5,936 bases of DNA from positions 1 to 5,936 of the forward strand of contig CALAVA010000004.1 in NCBI GenBank assembly GCA_937892025.1, given 5' to 3'. The notes beneath the pieces are model-generated. The model had not been told where the DNA came from. It was given only the letters and a program-made list of their open reading frames with translations, and searched no databases. Source of the DNA: an uncultured Bacteroidales bacterium. GTDB lineage: Bacteria; Bacteroidota; Bacteroidia; Bacteroidales; WCHB1-69. Positions 1 to 5,731 of the stretch are shown piece by piece (position 1 is the first letter of the stretch; the number at the start of each line of letters is the position of its first letter). The translations under genes were made by a program, and so were the position numbers.

Positions 1-1124
1 TAGGCAATCAATCGACGGTAACTAATTTGGATACAGGTTATTATAAGGTAATAGTAAATGATGACAATGGATGTACACTTAGTGATAGCATTAGGGTATT
101 ATCGACCGTAATGCCAGTTTTAGAGGTATTATCCATACATTCAGAAACTTGTAATGAGAGCAATGGTAGCATTTTGGTATCCACTCATCATGCAACATCG
201 CCCTTGAATTACACATGGACACCAAATCCGACACATAGCACAGATTCTGTGTTATCAGGTATTCATGGAGGAACTTATCATGTTCAGATGGTAGATGTGA
301 ATGGTTGTGAGGTAGATACAAGTGTTGATGTTCCTTATTATCCAAATTTGGTGATAAATGGCAGAACAACTCCAGAGACTTGTCATAGAAAAGATGGTAC
401 GATAAGTATGAGCATAAATAGTGCAACTCCTAATTCGGTTTCATATTTATGGATACATCAAGGAGGCGACCCTATTAATGACACTTCTTCATATCTCACT
501 GCTTTGAGTGCAGGACGGTATCAGCTTGTAGTGAATGACACGCTTTGTAGTGTTCAACAAATCTTTGAAGTTGTTCATGTAGATGGTCCAATTGCTAATT
601 TTGAGTCAGATGCATATCGTATTGGCATAGGTAAAGAAATTACATTGACAGATGAAAGCGAAGGTCGTATAAAAACATGGGTTTGGAATTTGGGCGATGG
701 AAATACAACAAGTGGCAATGTCGTACTTCATCGTTATGATGATGAAGGTGATTATAACGTTTTTATGAAAGTAACAGATTTTAATGGTTGTATAGATTCT
801 ATTTCCAAAATAATACATGTTTATTTAGATGAATTGAATGTATATATTCCCAATACATTTACTCCCAATGGGGATGGTTTGAACGATACTTGGGGACCTA
901 TTATGGTTGATTATGAAGATGCAGGCTATAGAATGGTCAAAATGTCTATTTATGATAGATGGGGAAATGTTGTCTTTACAACAGAAAACCCGCATGAGCA
1001 ATGGGATGGAACTATAAAAGGTAAAGTGGTTGCCCCTAATACTGTCTTTGTATATATTATCATTATTAAGGATGTTTATGAACACGAATATGAATTTACT
1101 GGTCATGTTACAGTCTTGAAATAA
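1..1124 (+). CDS. Surface adhesin-like protein, SprB-like repeats + PKD + T9SS type B sorting domain (5' partial)
   Basis: The frame is open to the window's left edge (first whole codon at base 3), so this is the last 373 residues of a larger protein; the TTG at 27 is not a true start. Counting from base 3, residues 1 to about 190 hold one partial and two whole SprB-like repeats, each ending in a pattern like L..G.Y...V.D.NGC (GYYKVIVNDDNGC, GTYHVQMVDVNGC, GRYQLVVNDTLC). Residues about 196-273 form a PKD domain (WNLGDGNTTSG, then YDDEGDYNVFMKVTD). Residues about 279-373 form the gliding-motility-associated C-terminal (CHU_C-like) domain, with IPNTFTPNGDGLND, YDRWGNVVF and W.G. In this family that domain is a type IX secretion signal of type B, so the protein is inferred to be secreted across the outer membrane and kept at the surface or released. 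The ligand cannot be told. A terminator follows directly, so it ends its transcript. Confidence 0.9.
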   Translation, partial: GNQSTVTNLDTGYYKVIVNDDNGCTLSDSIRVLSTVMPVLEVLSIHSETCNESNGSILVSTHHATSPLNYTWTPNPTHSTDSVLSGIHGGTYHVQMVDVNGCEVDTSVDVPYYPNLVINGRTTPETCHRKDGTISMSINSATPNSVSYLWIHQGGDPINDTSSYLTALSAGRYQLVVNDTLCSVQQIFEVVHVDGPIANFESDAYRIGIGKEITLTDESEGRIKTWVWNLGDGNTTSGNVVLHRYDDEGDYNVFMKVTDFNGCIDSISKIIHVYLDELNVYIPNTFTPNGDGLNDTWGPIMVDYEDAGYRMVKMSIYDRWGNVVFTTENPHEQWDGTIKGKVVAPNTVFVYIIIIKDVYEHEYEFTGHVTVLK

Positions 1125-1145
1125 ATCATTATTAAAAATTACTAC

Positions 1146-1176
1146 AAAAAAGCAATTTCACCGAAATTGCTTTTTT
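1146..1176 (+). terminator. Hairpin terminator after the surface-protein gene
   Basis: A perfect 14-bp inverted repeat, AAAAAAGCAATTTC (1146-1159) against GAAATTGCTTTTTT (1163-1176), encloses a 3-base loop ACC. The T6 run on the right arm and A6 run on the left make it usable on both strands, but only the + strand has a gene ending just upstream (22 bases). The hairpin core is AT-rich apart from the GC step next to the T run. Confidence 0.85.
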
Positions 1177-1221
1177 GCTTGGAGGATATGCTTATGATGT
1201 AAATAATAATGAAAAAAATTG

Positions 1222-1229
1222 TACTTTTG
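1222..1229 (+). promoter_or_regulatory. Bacteroidota-type -7 promoter element for the TetR gene
   Basis: TACTTTTG matches the Bacteroidota sigma-ABfr -7 consensus TAnnTTTG and lies 39 bases before the TetR start codon. It falls between the upstream terminator and the gene, where a promoter is needed. I see no convincing TTG -33 element at the expected distance, so the call rests on the -7 box and its position. An operator for self-repression could lie here, but I find no clear palindrome. Confidence 0.5.
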
Positions 1230-1268
1230 TATTCTCTTTTAATCAAATGTAGATAGGAGAAACGTGTT

Positions 1269-1907
1269 ATGTCAAAAAGAGAAGAAACGAGAGAAAAGAT
1301 AGTTGAGGCTGCAGCTCAATTGTTTCACCGCTATGGATTAGAAAAAACATCTATGGATGATATAGCAAAGAGGGCTCAAAAGGCTAAGGGTTCATTGTAT
1401 TATTATTTTGAGAGTAAAGAAGAACTTTTCAAAATAGTGGTTGCCGAAGAACTCGAAAGTATAAAACAACAATTGGAAACTGTGGTGAATAATAGCAGTG
1501 TCAATTATTTAGAGCGGTTAAAACAATATTTAATTTTAAGAATGCAACTATTGAAAACCTCATTGAATTATATACAAATACTCAAAATGGATATACAAAT
1601 TCGTTTGGTTGACGAAAACAAAGTTTCTCTTTTGGAAGATATTAAGTCAAGTTTTGATAAATGGGAAATGGTACAGATGAAAAAGATTGTACAAGGCTGT
1701 CTTAAATCTATGGAAATGGAAATGCCACAAACACTATCGGTTGTTAATGTCGCTGCTGTAACAGATATGATTGTGATGATAATCAAAAGTGTAGAAATAC
1801 AATTGATATTGCAAAACAAATACAAAGATTATATCTCTACTTTTAATTTCTTCGCAGAAATGATTATCTCAAATCTACAAAATATGACGATGAACAACAC
1901 CAAGTAA
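1269..1907 (+). CDS. TetR/AcrR family transcriptional regulator
   Basis: A 212-residue protein, the usual TetR length. Residues about 5-50 carry the family's N-terminal DNA-binding domain: a first helix (REKIVEAAAQLFHRYGLEKT), a helix-turn-helix at about 27-46 (SMDDIAKRAQKAKGSLYYYF), then the typical F.SKEELF. The remaining all-helical part is the ligand-binding and dimerisation region, which is variable, so the effector cannot be predicted. The ATG at 1269 is chosen because the HTH sits at the standard distance from it; AGGAGA at 1255-1260 could act as a weak ribosome site. It is placed alone behind a terminator and a TAnnTTTG box, with the secreted MORN-repeat gene 45 bases downstream on the same strand, so the two may be cotranscribed. 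No efflux-pump gene, the commonest TetR target, is adjacent. Confidence 0.92.
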   Translation: MSKREETREKIVEAAAQLFHRYGLEKTSMDDIAKRAQKAKGSLYYYFESKEELFKIVVAEELESIKQQLETVVNNSSVNYLERLKQYLILRMQLLKTSLNYIQILKMDIQIRLVDENKVSLLEDIKSSFDKWEMVQMKKIVQGCLKSMEMEMPQTLSVVNVAAVTDMIVMIIKSVEIQLILQNKYKDYISTFNFFAEMIISNLQNMTMNNTK

Positions 1908-1952
1908 TATTAATCTGATATATAAAATACAATGATACATTGAACTTTACAG

Positions 1953-3479
1953 ATGAAAAAGATTATACTTATTATAATCGCAGGTTGGCTGTTTTGTAAT
2001 ATTTTTTCGACACTTTTTGCTCAAGGAGAATTTGTCTTGCAAAAATATTTCTACCAAGACGGAACTTTGTCCAGTGAAGGATTCCTTAGAAATGGACAAC
2101 CAGATAGTTGTTGGAAATCTTATTCCCCAAAAGGAATATTGCTTTCTGAAGGAAATAGAAAAAACTACCTATTAGATGGCTTGTGGAAATTTTATGACAA
2201 CGATGGAAAATTGCAGTCCGAAATCTTTTACAAGATAGGGAAAAAAGAGGGTTTGTCCCGCAGTTATATGCCATCCTATATTCAAGAAGTGTTTTATAGC
2301 AAAGATACTATAGTCGGAACCGTAAGACAAATAGATTATCAAGGGCGAATTTTAGGCTTGGTGCCTTTTGAGCAAGGAAAGGAAAATGGTTGGGCAAGAT
2401 TTTTTGATACTTTGGGTAATATCACAACAGTATTACAATATGAAAATGGTTTTGTAAAAAAAAGAGAATATATCAACCGATATAATGCCAATGGATTAAA
2501 ACATGGATTGTGGAAAACATTTAATGATAGTGGATTGGTGATTTTGGAGGAAAATTATTTGAATGGTAAAAAAAATGGTTTTTTCAAATATTATGATAAA
2601 GAGGGAAATTTTGTCCGTATAGAAAAATACGAGAATGATATTCTTATTGAAGACGCATTGGAAACAAAGCAGTTAGATAGACGAGTAGATTATCATCCTA
2701 ATGGAAAAGTACGGACAGTTGCCCATTTTTTTAAGGGAAAACCAGAAGGAGTGCGTAGGGAGTATTCACCAGAAGGAAAAATTGTACAAAGTTATGTCTT
2801 TCACAATGGTAAATGTATAGGTGAAGGCATTGTCGATGAGAATGGAAAAAAACAGGGGGCTTGGAAAGAGTTTTACGAATCTGGAAAAGTGAGAGCCATT
2901 GGAAAATATCAAAATGGATTCCCTATCGGAGGTTGGAAATATTTATACGAATCAGGACAGATAGAATTTGAGGGCTCTTATACCTCAAAGGGAAAAAAAG
3001 ATGGGCAATGGACTTGGTTTTACCTCAACGGAAATATCTTGTCTGTAGAAAATTATGATGAAGGAGAAATGAATGGACCCATATTTGCTTTGTCTGAAAA
3101 TGGAGACACAATCTTGTCCGGTAACTTTGAAGCAGGATTAGAAACGGGGAAATGGATAGTTTTTAATGATAGCGTAAAAGTACAAGGCACATACGCTGAC
3201 GGAAAAAGGGAAGGAGCATGGAAAACTTTCTATCCTTGCGGAAAAGTAAAGGTGGTAGAAAATTATTATAATGATATATTAGACGGAAAAACAATTTGTT
3301 ATTGGGAAAACGGCATAAAAAAAGCAGAATTCCCATATACAAACGGATTGTTGAATGGAAATGTTATTAAATATGATGAGAATGGAAATACTATGTATGT
3401 AACCACTTATAAAATGGGAATAGAAACCAAATATGAAGGAGTAAAAGTTACACCAACCATAGATTTTTCTTTTGAATAA
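1953..3479 (+). CDS. Secreted MORN-repeat (YwqK-like) protein
   Basis: This 508-residue protein begins with a clear signal peptide (MKK, hydrophobic run at about 4-22, probable cleavage after LFA or FAQ near residue 23-24). There is no lipobox Cys at the cleavage site, so it is likely periplasmic or exported rather than a lipoprotein. Almost all the rest is tandem repeats of about 22-24 residues with the pattern G.W..Y...G.....Y..G...G. The cleanest run is at residues about 299-447 (GAWKEFYESGKV, GGWKYLYESGQI, GQWTWFYLNGNI, GAWKTFYPCGKV). Such proteins are often labelled 'toxin-antitoxin system YwqK family antitoxin', but that name carries little information. I see no toxin partner and no catalytic motif. 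The repeats probably make an extended beta-hairpin stack, possibly for binding; that is inference. There is no T9SS C-terminal domain. It lies 45 bases after the TetR gene, with no terminator between. Confidence 0.88.
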   Translation: MKKIILIIIAGWLFCNIFSTLFAQGEFVLQKYFYQDGTLSSEGFLRNGQPDSCWKSYSPKGILLSEGNRKNYLLDGLWKFYDNDGKLQSEIFYKIGKKEGLSRSYMPSYIQEVFYSKDTIVGTVRQIDYQGRILGLVPFEQGKENGWARFFDTLGNITTVLQYENGFVKKREYINRYNANGLKHGLWKTFNDSGLVILEENYLNGKKNGFFKYYDKEGNFVRIEKYENDILIEDALETKQLDRRVDYHPNGKVRTVAHFFKGKPEGVRREYSPEGKIVQSYVFHNGKCIGEGIVDENGKKQGAWKEFYESGKVRAIGKYQNGFPIGGWKYLYESGQIEFEGSYTSKGKKDGQWTWFYLNGNILSVENYDEGEMNGPIFALSENGDTILSGNFEAGLETGKWIVFNDSVKVQGTYADGKREGAWKTFYPCGKVKVVENYYNDILDGKTICYWENGIKKAEFPYTNGLLNGNVIKYDENGNTMYVTTYKMGIETKYEGVKVTPTIDFSFE

Positions 3480-3511
3480 TAAAAATATCTTATATTCTCC
3501 TATAAAAATGG

Positions 3512-3519
3512 TATCTTTG
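3512..3519 (+). promoter_or_regulatory. Bacteroidota-type -7 promoter element for the PASTA-trmB operon
   Basis: TATCTTTG fits the TAnnTTTG -7 consensus and ends 25 bases before the ATG of the PASTA gene. The 65-base gap after the MORN gene stop is otherwise A/T-rich leader. A -33 TTG is not evident. It suggests that the PASTA gene and trmB start a new transcription unit. Confidence 0.55.
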
Positions 3520-3544
3520 CAAACTACATTCAATAAATAGAAAA

Positions 3545-4111
3545 ATGAAAGGTAAGTCTTTTTTTTCCTCACACCCTATATTATCGTCATTGTTGATGAT
3601 GATGATAATCAGTTTGATTATTGTTTTTGTTGCTGTAAAATTAACAAATATCATTACTCATCATGGCAAAGAAGTGCCTGCACCAGATTTGGCCGGAAAA
3701 ACGATGGAAGAGGTGAAAAATATAGAAGATTTTAAGATAATATATTCAGATTCTATATTCGCTCCAGATATGGTGGCGGGGACAATTATCGCTCAAGACC
3801 CAACTGCAGGTAGCAATGTGAAAAAAGGACGAAAAATGTATGTTACCATTGCTACACTTATTCCTCCAGATGTAGAAATGCCTAATCTGTTGGATTTGTC
3901 TTTGCGACAAGCAGAAAATCTGCTAAAAACCAATGATTTGAAATTGGGACAAGTTATCTATAAGGCTAGCAAATACAACAATGCCGTCTTGGAACAGCGA
4001 TATAAAGGGCGTATTATTGCTGCTGGTACTAAAATTCCCTATCAATCTGCAATTACACTGATTATCGGTAAACAGCAACAAGACCAATTACTTGAAGAAG
4101 AAAACGAATAA
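3545..4111 (+). CDS. Membrane-anchored PASTA domain protein
   Basis: A 188-residue protein with a short basic N-terminus and one hydrophobic segment at about 14-37, read as a signal anchor, leaving the rest in the periplasm. Two PASTA domains follow: about 43-104 (VPAPDLAGKTMEEVKN ... GTIIAQDPTAGSNVKKG) and about 108-175 (VEMPNLLDLSLRQAENLL ... I.AGTKIPYQSAITLIIG). The 'Q.P.AG..VKKG' turn typical of PASTA is clear in the first; the second is more divergent. In Gram-positive bacteria PASTA repeats form the sensor part of Ser/Thr kinases and penicillin-binding proteins that bind cell-wall fragments. Here no kinase or transpeptidase domain is attached, as in the free-standing PASTA proteins common in Bacteroidota, so a cell-envelope binding role is only inference. 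The tail is acidic and Gln-rich (QQQDQLLEEENE). The start at 3545 gives a proper anchor and sits behind an A-rich leader; trmB follows after 8 bases. Confidence 0.9.
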   Translation: MKGKSFFSSHPILSSLLMMMIISLIIVFVAVKLTNIITHHGKEVPAPDLAGKTMEEVKNIEDFKIIYSDSIFAPDMVAGTIIAQDPTAGSNVKKGRKMYVTIATLIPPDVEMPNLLDLSLRQAENLLKTNDLKLGQVIYKASKYNNAVLEQRYKGRIIAAGTKIPYQSAITLIIGKQQQDQLLEEENE

Positions 4112-4119
4112 GAAAACAC

Positions 4120-4800
4120 ATGTCAAAAAATAAATTGGCAAAGTTTGCAGAAACGGAAACCTTTCCGAATTTCTTTCAGCCATCTATGGAAGAATTAACA
4201 AAAGGCTTTGATAAAAAAGGACGTTGGCATGATTTTTTTGAAAACAATAATCCTATTGTTTTAGAATTGGGGTGCGGTAGGGGAGAATATACAATTGGCT
4301 TGGCAAAATTTTATCCAGAAAAGAATTTTATCGGTATGGATATAAAGGGAGCAAGAATGTGGCAAGGCTGCCGATTTGCTATAGATAATCAGATGAAAAA
4401 TGTCGCTTTCTTGCGTACGCAGATTGATTATGTGAATTTGTGTTTTGATAAAGGAGAAATTGAGGAAATTTGGATTACTTTTCCAGACCCACAACCTAAA
4501 AAAAAGAATAAACGTTTAACTTCGCTACGTTTTTTGGAACGTTATAAACAATGTATTGCCAATCATGCAAAAATAAATCTCAAAACCGATAGCGATTTAT
4601 TATATCAATATACGCATATGAATAATACAATTTCTTTTAATTATCTACCTATTTATTATTTAGAACCTAATACTAGAATTACAATAGATGATCCAAATTC
4701 AAGTATTTATGGTGATTATATTATTCAATCTATATCTTTACCTTTAGATATATCCTCTACAATGACAATTAGTGCTTATAAAGCATTACAGAAAATTTAA
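4120..4800 (+). CDS. trmB: Chimeric ORF: tRNA (guanine-N7)-methyltransferase (1-165) joined to a phage protein C-terminus
   Basis: Residues 1 to about 165 are TrmB, which uses S-adenosylmethionine to methylate N7 of G46 in the variable loop of tRNAs. Visible motifs are the SAM-binding loop VLELGCGRGEYTIGLA (47-62), GMDIKGARMWQG (72-83), the signature FPDPQPKKKNKRLTS (121-135) and LKTDS (154-158). These are intact and of Bacteroidota type. From about residue 166 the family pattern stops: the last 60 residues lack the expected TrmB C-terminal helices, the T.[FY]E.[KR] motif and the following helix. They read instead as a phage protein tail (YYLEPNTRITIDD ... GDYIIQSIS). The total of 226 residues is close to normal TrmB length by chance, so an automatic annotation would call it complete. 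The trmB part is thus 3'-truncated and unlikely to be active as written. It starts 8 bases after the PASTA gene and was probably cotranscribed with it. Confidence 0.85.
   Translation: MSKNKLAKFAETETFPNFFQPSMEELTKGFDKKGRWHDFFENNNPIVLELGCGRGEYTIGLAKFYPEKNFIGMDIKGARMWQGCRFAIDNQMKNVAFLRTQIDYVNLCFDKGEIEEIWITFPDPQPKKKNKRLTSLRFLERYKQCIANHAKINLKTDSDLLYQYTHMNNTISFNYLPIYYLEPNTRITIDDPNSSIYGDYIIQSISLPLDISSTMTISAYKALQKI
4609..4626. other. Bacteroidota-to-phage junction (probable chimera breakpoint)
   Basis: Family-typical TrmB sequence runs to LLYQYT (codons ending at 4614) and phage-like sequence is recognisable from about NNTISFNYLPIYY (4621 on). The break therefore lies near 4609-4626, with an uncertainty of perhaps 20 bases either side because both sides are AT-rich. 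The palindrome CATATG sits at 4615-4620. No direct repeat, integrase gene or tRNA gene marks an attachment site. Confidence 0.7.
4621..4800 (+). CDS. Phage tail/baseplate-region protein, C-terminal fragment
   Basis: These 60 codons continue the trmB frame but look like the end of a phage structural protein: LPIYYLEPNTRITIDD, then IYGDYIIQSISLPLDISSTMTISAYKALQKI in pieces. The pattern YYLEPNTRI.....D..S.I.GDY.I.SIS.PL....TM.I.A is one I associate with C-termini of tail- or baseplate-region proteins of phages of Gram-positive gut bacteria (possibly the DUF5048 group; the family name is from memory and uncertain). The N-terminal bulk of the protein is absent. It ends with TAA, and the next gene's ribosome site begins at the following base, as expected for tightly packed phage late genes. 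The alternative, that this is merely a divergent TrmB C-terminus, does not fit the motifs. Confidence 0.65.
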   Translation, partial: NNTISFNYLPIYYLEPNTRITIDDPNSSIYGDYIIQSISLPLDISSTMTISAYKALQKI

Positions 4801-4807
4801 AAGGAGG
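4801..4807 (+). promoter_or_regulatory. Strong Shine-Dalgarno site deciding the start at 4815
   Basis: AAGGAGG lies directly after the TAA at 4798-4800. Of two in-frame ATGs, 4809 is only 1 base away and 4815 is 7 bases away, so 4815 is the likely start. The bacterial genes in this window lack such sites, except for a weak AGGAGA before the TetR gene. Confidence 0.85.
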
Positions 4808-4814
4808 AATGAAT

Positions 4815-5714
4815 ATGGCATATATTGTTGCCCAGTTGCGAAAAAATAATAGTACAACATATATGACACAATTAAATGTTATTGCTACTACATGTGCCAG
4901 TCCAAATAAATTTGCAGAATCAAGTTCTTCTGCTGATAGTGCTTTTCAAGATTTTGCTTTACAAGGAAATTTTTAGGCTGGGTAGGTTTATTATTTACGT
5001 TTTATGATTCATAGGGTTCCTAAAGGATTTTATTCTGAGTCTTTTGCTAATCATGGAGGTTCTTTTAATTCAGCTGATAGTATGGATTATACTTTAATAT
5101 TAAGAAATGGCAATAGCGCAGATGATGAAGATGAAAATACAAATGAAGTAATCGACTCCTTTAGTGTTGATAGTTTAGATACAAGTGAAGTTAATATTGG
5201 AAATAATACAATTTATTATGCTCGTACTTTAATTTTTACTCCTACTACTAATGCAAGTTATTTAGTTTTTAGATTAAGTAGAATATCTTATGATGTCTTA
5301 ATTGAATCTAGAACTTGGTTATTAGATACTACAACAGATATAAGTAGAGTGATTTATAATGCAAATAATGGAAATCCAAAAACAGATGGCTCTGGAAATG
5401 TTATTACAGTCACTACTAGTGGAGCGAGAATTGAATATACTTCAGATGCAAATGGAGATGGAAATGGCGATGTAAGTATATTAAATAATATTATGCCAAC
5501 AAATCAATCATCTTGGTTAAAAATAGGTTATCAATGTAGACCTGGTGCATTAATAGTTATAAATGGAGAGCCTATTGTAGTAGGAAGAAGTGGAATTTAT
5601 GAAATTAATAATGGAATGCAAATTACTAGTTTTATGATAGCTTCACCCGGAGGGCATAATTCTAATAAAATAGATGCATTTTTATTAGACTATGCTTATG
5701 ACGATGGAAATTAA
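4815..5714 (+). CDS. Phage structural protein read through two in-frame TAG codons (299 aa, TAG probably Gln)
   Basis: From the ATG at 4815 the frame runs 53 codons to TAG (4974-4976), two codons (Ala-Gly) to a second TAG (4983-4985), then without a break to TAA at 5712-5714. Read as one gene it gives 299 residues. The join reads GNF-Q-AG-Q-VYYLRF if TAG is glutamine, a natural beta-strand pattern in the style of a virion protein. Under the standard code only a 53-residue peptide would be made. The downstream ORF would then need ATG 5004, which has no Shine-Dalgarno site at usable distance, while both neighbouring starts have a perfect one. No enzyme motif is visible. The protein is Asn-, Ser- and Thr-rich and beta-like, with an Asp/Gly-rich loop DANGDGNGD at 211-219. 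Its position between a tail-like fragment and another small structural-type gene suggests a tail, baseplate or neck component. Alternatives are a pseudogene or sequencing errors. Confidence 0.75.
4974..4985 (+). other. Pair of in-frame amber codons, probable sense (Gln) codons
   Basis: TAGGCTGGGTAG in the frame of the 4815 gene is TAG-Ala-Gly-TAG. Both interruptions are amber. No TAA or TGA interrupts the frame, although TAA would be the commonest chance stop in DNA this AT-rich. All complete genes in the window end in TAA, so TAG is never needed as a terminator here. Glutamine is the usual reassignment in TAG-recoded phages (genetic code 15); the sequence itself cannot prove the amino acid. 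Confidence 0.7.
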
Positions 5715-5721
5715 AAGGAGG
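5715..5721 (+). promoter_or_regulatory. Shine-Dalgarno site of the last phage gene
   Basis: AAGGAGG directly follows the TAA at 5712-5714 and lies 10 bases before ATG 5732. The 12-mer TAAAAGGAGGAA here is identical to that at 4798-4809, so stop codon and ribosome site are arranged the same way at both phage gene borders. Confidence 0.8.
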
Positions 5722-5731
5722 AAGGTAAATA

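Noticed and set aside
91..1106. Three minus-strand open frames (91-426, 606-818, 825-1106) inside the surface-protein gene
   Set aside because: The + strand frame has clear SprB-like, PKD and CHU_C-type domains throughout; the antisense products have biased composition and no domains.
2034..3440. Tandem DNA repeat array
   Set aside because: The periodicity is at the protein level (about 22-24 residues) with strongly diverged DNA, so it is a repeat protein rather than a recent DNA repeat or CRISPR-like array.
1953..3479. Toxin-antitoxin system based on the YwqK-like repeats
   Set aside because: The protein has a signal peptide and no toxin-like gene is next to it; the family label alone is not evidence.
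3279..3572. 97-codon open frame on the minus strand across the MORN/PASTA gene border
   Set aside because: It overlaps the 3' end of a well-supported gene, is rich in Phe, Ile and Cys as expected for the antisense of Lys/Asn/Glu-rich coding DNA, and has no ribosome site or recognisable domain.
4600..4640. Prophage attachment site within trmB
   Set aside because: No integrase, tRNA end or duplicated core is visible, and the phage side also begins in the middle of a structural gene, which site-specific integration would not produce.
4815..4976. A true 53-residue small protein ending at TAG 4974
   Set aside because: Possible under the standard code, but the coding style continues in the same frame past the TAGs, and every complete gene in the window ends in TAA. 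Kept only as the alternative reading.
5004..5714. Independent 236-residue gene starting at ATG 5004
   Set aside because: No Shine-Dalgarno site at usable distance, while both adjacent phage starts have a perfect one; the same frame continues upstream through only two TAG codons to a well-placed start at 4815.
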